Source of the DNA: a virus
Length of the DNA stretch: 60,147 nucleotides
IMG/VR virus record: IMGVR_UViG_3300043433_000128
Coordinates: 1 to 60,147 of that record
Strand: one strand, 5' to 3'
Shown: positions 7,884 to 18,600 of the stretch, piece by piece
How positions within the stretch are numbered: the stretch's first letter is position 1
Layout of the letters: the number at the start of each line of letters is the position of its first letter
Made by a program: the position numbers and the translations under genes
The notes under the pieces: model-generated
What the model saw: only the letters and a program-made list of their open reading frames with translations
What the model was told of the DNA's origin: nothing
The model's database searches: none

Positions 7884-9946
7884 TATACGATGTTAACATT
7901 ACCGAAGTACAATAGTGATTCTGTACTTCCATTTTTAATATTTATGTAAAATTTGTCTGCAAATTGATTAGCATCTGACTGATCAAATCTAACTGCAACA
8001 GCTTTCGGTATTTTAAAGAAAACTTCTCCAGCTCCCATATCAACTCCTGGAAATCCAGGGTCATGTGAAATTCTTTGTTCAATAGTTCCACTTTTAATTA
8101 TAAGAACCATGTCTTCAGCATTTACTAAACTGATCGACTTTAATGTATCTCCATCAGGTTGAACAACTTTAAACTTAATAAAGTTATCAGAAACCTTTGA
8201 TAGATTAATAGTACCAATTCCTTCTTTTTCATAGACAAATCCGTTAGTTGCAGAAGCATTTGCTCCATCAACTGTAACATTTGCACTTCCAGCCATAATA
8301 CCATAAGTATCGAGTGCTACAGGAACATATTTAGTTTCGCCAACAGTTGGTCTAATTGAATTAACAAAGGCATTAAGTTCTCTATTAACACTAGTATTTG
8401 GTAAGGTATTGTAAACTACAGTAGGAGCAAAACTTGAATTTAAGTTTAACTTCAATAATTTCTTACCATATTTTTTAGGCTGTCCATATATAATAGAAGC
8501 AACCTTTAATATTTGTGTATTATCGGTTTCATTATAAACTCGCATATTTACAGTAATCAAAAAGTTACTTGAAATCGAAGAGTTCATAATTACCGGCCTG
8601 AATACGATTGGTTTATCAAATTCTGAGGTTTGTGTAAATGTATTTGTAAAGGTGTTAATATAATTAAGACCTAACTGCTCGCTTACTTGAACTTCGTAGA
8701 AAACAGTTAAATCATCTCCTGGTGTTTGCATTCTACTATTAATATAGTTTTCAAATCCAGCTATTGATCCATCCTTTGTTCCAAAAATATTGAAGTAATC
8801 TCCATCAGTTGCATGTTCTATATTAACAGCTAAATCAACAAATTCGTCTTCTTGTGGAAGTACTACTGATTTTCCCTCTCCTAATTTAATATATTCGTAT
8901 CCATTGTCTACAAAAACTTCACTGATTAATTTAAAATCAAATTCATAATTAATAGAAGTTGGGATTGATTCTAAAGTTCCAGGAGAACCAAAGAACGTAT
9001 TTTTAAAATCTTCATTTGTTGTATTTGAAAACATTTGAACCAATGAAGGTACCTTGATTTCAATATATTTTGAATATGAAGTTTCTCCTAAAATAAAAGG
9101 GTTTGGATTTTGAATCTCAAAACTTGAGCTATTTAAGTAAACTGTTGAGTTAAAATAGTTATAAACACCAGAGTTTCTTTTAACTTTAGTTTGAAATAAG
9201 AATCCATCATATCCTCTACCACTAAAAGAATATCCAGTTTTTAAATGTAACTTAATTGTATCATACCATACAGCTTGTACTGTGTTTGAAGATACTACAC
9301 CAAGTCCTGTAGAATCAGTTCCATTCCATTCAGTAGAATCTAAATAATTCAAACCATTTGTAAGAAGAGCCCAAGTGCCATCAATTCCTCCAGGAACTGC
9401 ATAGTATCTTCCAGATTCTCCGGCGGCTGTTTTAATGTCATTTCCTGTTTGTGCAACTGGAACTGAAAATAGAGAATTTGCTCTATTTGAAACTTCTATT
9501 TGACCTCCAATAAATTCGAATCCTGAAAGATCAGTATATTCATAAGAATATTTTCCGTTTGTAGTTGGAGTATATACGTAAATTGAACCTACTAAAAATC
9601 CATTCCCATTAGGAATATTAAATCCAGCGATATTATCAATGCTTGAATCAGTTAGATCAAACTTGTAAGTTTTTCCATTTGCAAGTAATAATTGTCTGCT
9701 TGCAAAATTATTTATAACAACATATCCATTTGAAGCACTAACTGTAAATTCTACAACGTCAGCTCCAAGTTCATGGATTAAAAATCTAGAAGCACTATCA
9801 TCACCGTCAACAGTATTCAAATACTTAAGTTGACTTCCATTATTATCATTTTCGATCTTTACCAAATCCACATTTGATTGATCGTGATAGATGAATTCCA
9901 TTAGAACGTCATCGTCTATTCTTAGGAATCTTGATGATTTTGCCAT
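7883..9946 (-). CDS. Large virion structural protein, beta-rich
   Basis: The 687-residue protein is rich in Asn, Ser, Thr and aromatic residues with few charged clusters, like fibre or baseplate-peripheral proteins. No domain is recognised. It lies between the putative spanin-like protein and the tube-like protein, downstream of two fibre genes, and ends in a TAATG overlap with the next gene. No signal peptide or membrane segment is seen. A tail-fibre or appendage role is inferred from composition and context only. Confidence 0.6.
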   Translation of the reverse strand: MAKSSRFLRIDDDVLMEFIYHDQSNVDLVKIENDNNGSQLKYLNTVDGDDSASRFLIHELGADVVEFTVSASNGYVVINNFASRQLLLANGKTYKFDLTDSSIDNIAGFNIPNGNGFLVGSIYVYTPTTNGKYSYEYTDLSGFEFIGGQIEVSNRANSLFSVPVAQTGNDIKTAAGESGRYYAVPGGIDGTWALLTNGLNYLDSTEWNGTDSTGLGVVSSNTVQAVWYDTIKLHLKTGYSFSGRGYDGFLFQTKVKRNSGVYNYFNSTVYLNSSSFEIQNPNPFILGETSYSKYIEIKVPSLVQMFSNTTNEDFKNTFFGSPGTLESIPTSINYEFDFKLISEVFVDNGYEYIKLGEGKSVVLPQEDEFVDLAVNIEHATDGDYFNIFGTKDGSIAGFENYINSRMQTPGDDLTVFYEVQVSEQLGLNYINTFTNTFTQTSEFDKPIVFRPVIMNSSISSNFLITVNMRVYNETDNTQILKVASIIYGQPKKYGKKLLKLNLNSSFAPTVVYNTLPNTSVNRELNAFVNSIRPTVGETKYVPVALDTYGIMAGSANVTVDGANASATNGFVYEKEGIGTINLSKVSDNFIKFKVVQPDGDTLKSISLVNAEDMVLIIKSGTIEQRISHDPGFPGVDMGAGEVFFKIPKAVAVRFDQSDANQFADKFYINIKNGSTESLLYFGNVNIV

Positions 9947-9960
9947 TTCTTTATAATTTT

Positions 9961-10794
9961 TTAAAATCTAAGCCATTTTGGGGACCAATATAATCCAATT
10001 CCAATTTGAGGTCCTACTGTTATTACGATATTTGGTGTTAAATTAATCCCATATCCAGCGCCGATACCAATAGAAAATCCAGCTTTCTTTTCATTTTTTT
10101 GATTTAGTTTATCGTTAACTAAATTAATATTTTCAATATTTGTAAATTCAATTCCAGGGTAAGGTGTTGTTATCTTTAGTGAGTTAACTCCATTTTCGTT
10201 TAAGATTGCGGCTTTTAACTCAATACCTTGTTCGAAATCAAATCTATTAGAAGTTACTGTAAGATTATTTGTTTTTGTATTTCTTAAAACATCTAATGTT
10301 GCATTAAACCTTCTCCAATTATATTTATCCCAATTTTTATCATCACTGAATTTAATTGTTGATGTCGAATCAGTTATTTTAATCACAGTACCTTTTGAAT
10401 TAATGATTGAATCTTTAACTCTAATCTCTGTTCTTAATAGTGAATTTATATTCTTAATGTCTTTATTCAAATTAAGAGCCTTTTGATAATCTGCAATCGC
10501 TTTTTTATTAGCGTCATTTAAAGAATTAATATCGAATTCATACGCTAATTTTTGAGCAACTAATTCTCCATTTTCGTTTCTTACAATTTTAATAGTATCT
10601 TGACTAGCTTTATAATTATTAAGTTCTCTATTAGCAACAACTTCTACCTGCTTAATTTCTCTTTTTAAGGAAGCATTAGAATTACATTGTTGTAAAAAAA
10701 GCAGAATAAACACTATAAGACCAATATAAAGAATATCGGTCTTAGTTAGTTTTAGATTTTTAATCCAATTTATTATTTTAGTAATGTATATCAT
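9961..10794 (-). CDS. Membrane-anchored coiled-coil protein, candidate spanin
   Basis: A single N-terminal membrane segment (DILYIGLIVFILLFLQ, about residues 20-35) is followed by a Cys (QQC), a long helical region (about 40-130), a central strand-rich part, and a C-terminus of glycine-rich amphipathic strands ending in WSPKWLRF. The last 45 residues (GFSIGIGAGYGINL and GPQIGIGLYW) resemble an outer-membrane beta-hairpin. This layout, inner-membrane anchor plus coiled coil plus outer-membrane-seeking end, fits a unimolecular spanin linking both membranes during lysis. The gene follows the fibre genes. Family membership is not certain. Confidence 0.5.
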   Translation of the reverse strand: MIYITKIINWIKNLKLTKTDILYIGLIVFILLFLQQCNSNASLKREIKQVEVVANRELNNYKASQDTIKIVRNENGELVAQKLAYEFDINSLNDANKKAIADYQKALNLNKDIKNINSLLRTEIRVKDSIINSKGTVIKITDSTSTIKFSDDKNWDKYNWRRFNATLDVLRNTKTNNLTVTSNRFDFEQGIELKAAILNENGVNSLKITTPYPGIEFTNIENINLVNDKLNQKNEKKAGFSIGIGAGYGINLTPNIVITVGPQIGIGLYWSPKWLRF

Positions 10795-10806
10795 ATTTTT
10801 AAAATA

Positions 10807-13302
10807 TTAGAATCCGCATTGTAACCATGTATTACCTCCATCAGAAGAGTATTCTAAAGATATTCCGGCAGATCCAAATGTACCTCCACCACCGGTACTA
10901 ATGTTAGCATTACCTCCATCAGAAGAGTATTCTAAAGATATTCCGGCAGATCCAAATGTACCTCCACCACCGGTACTAATGTTAGCATTACCATACATTG
11001 TTACGAGTACGTTATCTACTGCATTAAATTGAGATGGAGAAGCCGATATTGTCTGTGGCGTTGTTGTAACTGTAGGGAATGTTCCTGTAAAGTTGTTACC
11101 ATTAAAGCTACATCCAGCAGAACCACCATTTATGTAAGTGTTTGATGATAATCTAAATCTAACAACTGCACTAACACCAGGTCTAACTCTCATTGTACCA
11201 GAACCTGATATTGATATTGGGCTACTGCTTCCAGATCCAGTATAAGTGAAAGTGCCTCCATTATTACCTTGATTTACAAGGTCAGTATATACAACAGCGG
11301 ATGCATTAATATACGCAAATATTTGATATGTTCCTCCTGGATTATATTGACCAAAATTATTATCTTTGATGATATAGTCTATAGTTTTTCCATTTCCATT
11401 AAGATCTATTACCGAATGTTCAGTGAATTGGCCAACACCAGTATTTGCTATAGTTGTAAATGAAAAATTAGATAAACTTGGGCTAATAAACTTATAGAAA
11501 TGATCTGACGCCTTAATTCTATATTTAATATATCTAACGCTACCATTAACTGCAGTTACAGTGCCTGTTGTCATTAATGTTCCGGCTGAATTAGGATCAG
11601 TACCTAAATCATACACTTCAAATACTGAACCATCAGTTATTCCATCAACCGATGCATACGATACAGGAGTTGGGTATGTTACTGTGCTTTCTGGTATTAA
11701 TTCTACGTCGTTAGTGCTATCCCATGTAATTCCTCTCATTGCGCCAGGTGCTCCATGCGCTGAAACTTGTACTGTTAATGTAAATGTATTTGGGTAAGTT
11801 CCTGAACCCATAACAACATTTGTTACTGAATATCCAGTACCTGCTGTAAATCCAAGTGCGCTTAATTGTGTCGCGAAATAATAACCAGCAGCTGCAGTTA
11901 CTTGAATAAATGTTGTATATGAACTTCCTTGTGTTGCAGGTCCATATGCTATTTGCTGTGTTGGTGAACCAGAAACTGTATTATTTAAGTCATCTACTGC
12001 ATATAAGTTATTACCAGAAGGAGCTTGATTTCCTCCCATATCTTGCCAATAACAATCTTCATCTCCTAAATAAATTATCTGAGGAAGCTTTTTAATTTTA
12101 AAAGTACCTCCTGAATATGTAGAAATTGGAGTATCTGTTGTTGCTACTGTTGAAGAAATTCCATAAACATTAGGAGCTGGATTTGTAGCACTCATGCTAA
12201 TATCTGCACCTCCAACTAAGTGGACGTCATTATTAAGTACGTTTGCTGAACCTTGACTGTTTAAATTTATAGTACCTTGATTATCTTGTATTGTATATGA
12301 GAATGAGTTTAGATCCGGAACTGTATGTTGTAACTGTGAATTTGATCCTAACCAAGTTTTTCCATTACAAATATACCAGCCAGCATAATCATTAATTCCT
12401 TTACCAACACTTATTTTTAAAATGTCATCAATATTTGCTAAAGTTACTGTTTCTGAATTTACAAAATTTGAATTGTTGCTAAAAACAGACGGTAAAATCG
12501 AAACTATAGTTCCATAAGGTACTACTCCTCCAAGTTCATCGATACTTTTAAATACAACAGTACCATTATTATCGGAAGCTACTGCAATTTTATCCGCAGC
12601 TGCATTTGCATTTCCAATTTTTAATTGACCGTTAATTGTAACAGGTCTGTCAAATTCAACATCTCTATAATATGTAATACTAGCATCGCTTATGTTTAAT
12701 AATTCATTTCCAGTTGTGTTGTCAACGAAAATGTGTTTTTGAGCATGCCAAATAAGTGAAGTGTTTGCAATATTTTGGAATCCCATCGTAAACTTGTTGA
12801 TGGAATTTTGAGTGTCGTTTTCCATTCTAAAGTTGAATGAATTTCCAACAACATCAGAACTTGTAAATCTTAAATTATGTAAATAATTTGTTCTTCTATT
12901 AATAATCCACTGGTATGGTAATTGACCAGAAACTTGATTTTGGCCAACACCATATTCAGGATCAGTACTGATAAATCCAATACTAACTACTGGCGGATGT
13001 GTACTAATTGCTGGATTATGTATAGGTAAGATAGTATCTACAGGAACTGCTCCACCACCTGCTATATTTTTCCAATATGCTGTATTATTTGCTCCTTGAG
13101 TTCCTTCAGGTCCAGTTAAACCGATAGGACCTTGATAACCTTGAGCTCCTGTAATTCCAGTTGCTCCTTGATCACCAACAGGCCCTGTAAGTCCCATTGG
13201 TCCACCTCCATTAGCGACTAACTGATCAAAATTATAATTAATTTTGTCAAGCTTAATATTATCACTATCAGATAAATTTATCTGTTTCAGGTTTACTATC
13301 AT
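10807..13302 (-). CDS. Collagen-like, Collar-domain short tail fibre A
   Basis: The N-terminus (KINYNFDQLVANGG) leads into a Gly-X-Y collagen-like stretch (about residues 36-70, GPMGLTGPVGDQG and on). The middle (about 260-345) has a phage tail Collar-like domain: PYGTIVSILPS, then GWYICNGKTW, then TVPDLNSFSYTI, as in gp12-type short fibres. The C-terminal half is a chain of Gly/Thr/Ser-rich beta segments, ending in a perfect 26-residue tandem duplication (NANISTGGGGTFGSAG and on). Total length is 831 aa. It is paralogous to the fibre at 13337-15661 in its N-terminal and Collar parts. Its tip is a likely receptor-binding region. Confidence 0.75.
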   Translation of the reverse strand: MIVNLKQINLSDSDNIKLDKINYNFDQLVANGGGPMGLTGPVGDQGATGITGAQGYQGPIGLTGPEGTQGANNTAYWKNIAGGGAVPVDTILPIHNPAISTHPPVVSIGFISTDPEYGVGQNQVSGQLPYQWIINRRTNYLHNLRFTSSDVVGNSFNFRMENDTQNSINKFTMGFQNIANTSLIWHAQKHIFVDNTTGNELLNISDASITYYRDVEFDRPVTINGQLKIGNANAAADKIAVASDNNGTVVFKSIDELGGVVPYGTIVSILPSVFSNNSNFVNSETVTLANIDDILKISVGKGINDYAGWYICNGKTWLGSNSQLQHTVPDLNSFSYTIQDNQGTINLNSQGSANVLNNDVHLVGGADISMSATNPAPNVYGISSTVATTDTPISTYSGGTFKIKKLPQIIYLGDEDCYWQDMGGNQAPSGNNLYAVDDLNNTVSGSPTQQIAYGPATQGSSYTTFIQVTAAAGYYFATQLSALGFTAGTGYSVTNVVMGSGTYPNTFTLTVQVSAHGAPGAMRGITWDSTNDVELIPESTVTYPTPVSYASVDGITDGSVFEVYDLGTDPNSAGTLMTTGTVTAVNGSVRYIKYRIKASDHFYKFISPSLSNFSFTTIANTGVGQFTEHSVIDLNGNGKTIDYIIKDNNFGQYNPGGTYQIFAYINASAVVYTDLVNQGNNGGTFTYTGSGSSSPISISGSGTMRVRPGVSAVVRFRLSSNTYINGGSAGCSFNGNNFTGTFPTVTTTPQTISASPSQFNAVDNVLVTMYGNANISTGGGGTFGSAGISLEYSSDGGNANISTGGGGTFGSAGISLEYSSDGGNTWLQCGF
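10831..10992 (-). repeat. Perfect 78-bp tandem duplication in fibre A
   Basis: Two identical 78-base copies lie at 10831-10908 and 10909-10986, followed by six more matching bases. The unit is 26 codons, so the frame is kept. No base differs between copies, suggesting a recent duplication or an assembly artefact. Confidence 0.97.
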
Positions 13303-13316
13303 TTCTTATTCTATAT

Positions 13317-13332
13317 TTAGATTATATATTCC
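13317..13332 (-). promoter_or_regulatory. Putative late promoter of fibre A
   Basis: The minus strand reads GGAATATATAATCTAA, 15 bases before the ATG at 13302. It is nearly identical to the site before the 15665-20182 gene (20201-20216). Confidence 0.55.
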
Positions 13333-13336
13333 TTTT

Positions 13337-15661
13337 TTATGGACACTGGAATGGCAGTGTGATTGTACCATACGTTTGATCTATCGCTGAAGAATGTACT
13401 GCTTCGATTCCCATTCCATTTTCATAGATTCTTCTAAATTTTAAAGAAGATCCAGGTGCATTTTGACTAATAATATTAACAAGTGGTGGAGTAACTGGAT
13501 TAAAGCTTCCAACGTTTGGTAACCAATTTTGATGTACAAAAATTCTGGATCCTTCAACATATACGGACCAAAGAGCTACTGTAATATCATAAATAACATT
13601 AACGTCATCAGTTTCAACATAACAAGTTTTCCAATTTGAAAATGAAGGTATCACGTTACATGCTGCATGTCCACTAGTACTTGATGTTGTAAGAGGATTT
13701 GAAGGATTTGGGAATCCAGCGTTAAACATTAAAATATATTTAGTAACTAATGTTTCACCTTGAAAACTAGAACCATCCCAATATCTTCTAACACCAGGGC
13801 TTCCAGATGTTACTTCACGATACCAACCTTCTAATAGAATAAAATTATTTTGATCTAATATTTGAGTTGCAGTTTCAAACGACGTAGTATTTATTATATA
13901 TGTTGATAGCGAACCATTCTGAGAACCACTAATTGCTAAATCGGTAATTTCTCCATTTAATTCCTCGATGTTTTCATGGTAAACTAAATCAACGTAAGTT
14001 GATGTTAAAACAGAACATGTTGTCGGCAAACTAAAAGTAGCAGTTACATTATTCCATTGTCTCCAGACCTTCTGTCCACTTTGAGAAATTCTCATATAAA
14101 AACCTGAAGCTGCAAAATTAGTTGTTCCTGCATTATATAAGTATACACCAGGAAGAGTACCTGAATTTTCCCAATTTGTAATTGCTCCTCCATTCCAAGA
14201 ATATTGAATTGTAGTCGGAGTAATAATATTACAAATTTGAGTTCCTCCTCCGTTTGTTACCCTATAAACTAAATCAATATTAGTTGTTACTGGTGGCGGT
14301 GGCGGTGCACTTCCATCAGCATTAACCCATGTTAAATCATTTCTTTCTAAATAAACAATATGAACCATTCTACTTGCGTATAGTTCTACATTACCACCTG
14401 AAGTGCCTAAGTCTATTGTATCATTTGGTGTAGGTGATGTGTTATTATCTTCCCATACATTCGTGAACTGTGTTGTATATTCACCAACACCACTATATAC
14501 CGCTTCCATCGATATATCATAACCTCCAATTATTATTGGGGCATTATCTCCATTAGTAACCAACTCTTGTCCTCCTCCATTTGAAGCAATCGTATAATTA
14601 AAAGAATTTAAGTTCGGTGTTAAATACGATGAAATATTTGTGTCAAACTGCCAAGTTTCTCCATTACATAAATACCATCCTTCAAAATCAGTACCTATCT
14701 TTCCTCTACCGTATTTATTTTTCAGTGGTGGATTTCCAGGATCTTGATTTACAGTTTCATTTAGATAAAAGTTGTTTGAATTAAAATCCTCTTCTCTAAT
14801 TGAAATAATCGAACCTATTGGAAAGTTTTCAAAAACACTTTTCTTATTTTTCCAATCAGTTGTACCGTTAGTATCTGAAGAAACTAATATAAACCCCTCT
14901 GTAGGAGTTTTATCATATATAAATGTATCGTTTGATCTGAAATGAGCTCCAGAATCTACTATTGCTATTGATTGTTGCTGGCCACCTCCATAATTATTTT
15001 GACTAATTTTTATTAGTGAATACTTAAGGTCATGCGCAAATTGAGGATTTCCTAGATTTCCAATTGTATTTAATTTAGTATTTTCAGCAAGATGTATTAA
15101 TTCAAATCCAGCATCAGAAGTTACAAATTTACCAATATGAAGTTCTACCTGTCCGTTATTATTTAAAAGTCTCCAGTCAGAAACTTTACCATCATGTTGT
15201 AATCTTAAGTTTATTTTTGGACTTAAAGGATCGTTAGTTACTTTAATATTTGAAAGCATCGAATATTGATTGTAATCAGCAACACCAGTATATAATGGAT
15301 CTGTTGAATCAATACCAACTCTCATTACTATTGATGAATATTGAATTGGCGTTAAATCGTTTTTCTTTGGGAATAAATATTCAACATCATTTGTAGTATC
15401 ATTATAATAAATCCAATCATCAGGTGCAAATTGACCCTGTGGCCCTTGATTTCCTTGAGGACCAATATAACCTTGAGGACCTTGAACTCCTGTTGGACCA
15501 AACGGACCATCAATACCAGCATATCCCTGAGGACCTGGAATTCCACCGTTTGACAACTGAGTAAAATTAAAATTAATCTTATCAATCTTGTCTTTAGACC
15601 ACCAGGCAGTACTGTTTGGATCTAGATCACTCTTAAATATTTCTTTAATATTAATAGCCAT
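13337..15661 (-). CDS. Collagen-like, Collar-domain short tail fibre B
   Basis: This 774-residue fibre has the same layout as the next gene: N-terminal DKINFNFTQLSNGG, a Gly-X-Y stretch (about residues 38-78, GPQGYAGIDGPFGPTG and on), and a Collar-like region with FPIGSIISIREEDF, GWYLCNGETW and LTPNLNSFNYTI (about 275-355). After that the two diverge: the C-terminal 350 residues here show unrelated strand-rich repeats with YREVTSG and WRQWNN motifs, including a proline run PPPPPV near 440. Gene B ends just before the promoter of gene A. It is likely a receptor-binding or baseplate short fibre. Confidence 0.75.
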   Translation of the reverse strand: MAINIKEIFKSDLDPNSTAWWSKDKIDKINFNFTQLSNGGIPGPQGYAGIDGPFGPTGVQGPQGYIGPQGNQGPQGQFAPDDWIYYNDTTNDVEYLFPKKNDLTPIQYSSIVMRVGIDSTDPLYTGVADYNQYSMLSNIKVTNDPLSPKINLRLQHDGKVSDWRLLNNNGQVELHIGKFVTSDAGFELIHLAENTKLNTIGNLGNPQFAHDLKYSLIKISQNNYGGGQQQSIAIVDSGAHFRSNDTFIYDKTPTEGFILVSSDTNGTTDWKNKKSVFENFPIGSIISIREEDFNSNNFYLNETVNQDPGNPPLKNKYGRGKIGTDFEGWYLCNGETWQFDTNISSYLTPNLNSFNYTIASNGGGQELVTNGDNAPIIIGGYDISMEAVYSGVGEYTTQFTNVWEDNNTSPTPNDTIDLGTSGGNVELYASRMVHIVYLERNDLTWVNADGSAPPPPPVTTNIDLVYRVTNGGGTQICNIITPTTIQYSWNGGAITNWENSGTLPGVYLYNAGTTNFAASGFYMRISQSGQKVWRQWNNVTATFSLPTTCSVLTSTYVDLVYHENIEELNGEITDLAISGSQNGSLSTYIINTTSFETATQILDQNNFILLEGWYREVTSGSPGVRRYWDGSSFQGETLVTKYILMFNAGFPNPSNPLTTSSTSGHAACNVIPSFSNWKTCYVETDDVNVIYDITVALWSVYVEGSRIFVHQNWLPNVGSFNPVTPPLVNIISQNAPGSSLKFRRIYENGMGIEAVHSSAIDQTYGTITLPFQCP

Positions 15662-15664
15662 TAA

Positions 15665-18600
15665 TTATGCTTGTATTTTAACATGGACTTTGAAATTATA
15701 GGTATACCCACGTCTTTTATTATATATCAGTCTAAAACTTAAGCCATCATTTTGATAACTTTGAATATTGAAGTTTGTTAATTTATTAAAACCATTTTCA
15801 GTTAATTCAGAAGTATTCAAAACAGATATAAAATTAGTAGCAAGATCTTTTCCTTCAACTCCATAAATATCAATGTTATCAATAATAAATCTTGTTGAAA
15901 TATTTGCATTTGCATACAACTTTAAATCATCATCAATAGAAGATTTATCCCCAAACGAATTTATCGGATTTACATACTTCTTAAATTTAATTCTAATTCC
16001 ATCTTCAATAAGTTCTCCTAGTATTGCATCCGGTAAATAAAAATCAGCGATAACTTGATATTCGTCTTCAAACCAATGTATTGTTTCAACATTAACATTA
16101 TTGACCCTAACCTTGTCAAGTGATTCTAATGTTTTTTCTTGAACATTAGTGAATTTTGTAATGTCATATGAATCCTTAACTTTCATGATCGTTGAAACCA
16201 TAAAGTTTTTCTTTTCTACGGGACTTAATGTTCCATGTGCTGTTCTAAATGCACCTCCTGGTAAAGATTTAATAAAGTAATCGTTAGCATATTTCGATTT
16301 AAACAAATTAATATTCTTTTTATCAATCGCGATCTCTCCAATAACTGGATATAGCGGCAATTTATCAGAAGTTTGAGAAAGTTTTAAAATACTTTTTGAA
16401 TCCTCGTCATTAACTTTATGATAAAAATAATTATTAATAAATCCATAATCAGAGCTATTGTTCTTATATGATTCAAATGCAACTCCTCTATTATTATTAG
16501 AATTATAAATAATAAGATTTCTATCACTTATTTGAGGAAGTTCAGGCGGTGTTGGCTGGAATGGTAATACCTTTCCGGCGTGAATATCTGTAAAACTTAT
16601 TACATTATTGAAAAGCGGATTATAGTCTCCGTTCATTCTTCTCAACATTGCGATATATCCTCCATCTTCTCTATCTACAATTATACTTCCAATTTCTCCT
16701 GAAGATAATCGATACGCCTTTGGTCTATCAGGATCAGTCTCTGATTTAATTATAGATGGTTTAATAACATCCACTCCAGATTCTATCGAAAGAACAAAAT
16801 CATTATTTGTAATTTTACCTGATTTATCAACGTTAATATAATTAACTTCTCCAAATTTATTAAATCTATTTGCGAAATTATAAGCATTTATTTCGTTTAA
16901 TAAATTTGCAAACTCGTTTTTACCACCCTGATAGTATTTAAAAATATAACTAGCAGAAGGTACTAAAGAAAAATCTTGTGGATTTAATCTAACTCCACCA
17001 GGAACTTCTTTACCAGTTGCGGTATCAAAAAGATACGGCCATCCTGAAACAAGAACGCTTTCATCATTTAAAATACTAACAACTTTTACAGCATAAGTAT
17101 CTCCTAATGCTGTAAAATATATCCAAGAATATTCACCAAATTCATCAGGTCTTACGTATTTTGTAAATTTAGCAGTACCATCAATAACTGAAGGAGCTGA
17201 AGCATTTAAAACAGCTTCATCATTTATTCCAGAAAAACTAGAGTTTTGAAAATCAATAAAGAATGGAATATCAGTATTTAAAGGTAAACCTGTTCCGATA
17301 TCGTTAATATCTTTTAAGGTATACATTAAATACCTGTTTATTTCTCCCTCTTTATTTTCAACAACATTTAGCTCGATAACTATACAAATAAATTTGAAAG
17401 CATCATTTTTCACAGTGCTTACAACCACTGAATTGTTGGTTATTGGGTTTCCATTGGAATCAACTTCCATATAGTAAGAAAATACAACTCCAAACTTATA
17501 ATCCGTAACATTCGAATCTGATATAAATTCAGTTGGTACTTCCTTTATATTTTCTTTTCTTTTTAAATAAGAATATCTAAGTCCTCTAAAAACGGTAGAA
17601 GAATTTTTAATACTATTTCCTTCATCAAATTTAGTCCATAATCTCTTGGCTGTATTATCATACCAAATATCATCGACCATATCATAATATCCATTCCAAT
17701 TAAAGTAAGATTCAAAATAATTAAAAGACGTATCCTTTAATTTGTTAACACTAACACCACCGTCACCGGCAAAATCAGTGTAATTATTAAAATCAAGCCT
17801 ACCATTACCTTGTAAACTTTTTGGAATTCTATTAATATGGAAATGTTCCATGTTCATATACTCAACCTTTCTTGGAGAGTCAATTTCAATATTTGGAGAA
17901 AGATTATCTTCACCAAACGCCTCATTAACATTTAGTATGTATGGCAAGTTTCTTGCATTAGATGCATCTTTGAGATTAAACTTACAAATTGTTGGAACCA
18001 TTCTACTATTTAAAGCAGTTTCCTTTAACTTGTTTTCATTCAATCTATCGTATTCATTTCTAATAATTCTAGCAGATGCTGTTTCTTGTATTTTTTCAGC
18101 TTCAAGAACATCGCTTAATCCTTCAAAAAATTCAAAGGCATCTATGTCAATTGGTATAAACTGAGGTTCATTTGGAGTTTCGGTTTGGTTTATGTAATTT
18201 GGATTTTTAATGATATATGTACCAGAATCATATTGTAAATCACCTATATTTGAATTTCTTTCTGAATAAAAATCAAAGTCAAAATCTTTAAAATCGTAAG
18301 CTGAAAATAAACCATGCTCCGTTCTATACACATCATATATTTCAAAAACGCTATCATTAGATAATGTCACCTTTGAATCTAGCACGATTCTATACGTATC
18401 AGTTTCAATTGGATCCTTTTCTATTTCTATGATTTGAATAAATTTATTATTGTCTTTTAATTTTACCCATTCTCCAACTTTAACATTTCCAATTTCACTT
18501 GATTTTACTAGAATCGACTGACCTTCACTTGAACCACCAATCATAGTATACATATCCCAATGTAAAAAGTTAGTTGTAATTCCAGGAGGAACTAGTGAAT

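Noticed and set aside
10807-15661. Diversity-generating retroelement target at the fibre tips
   Set aside because: No reverse transcriptase or template repeat is in the window; the duplication is exact, not mutagenised.
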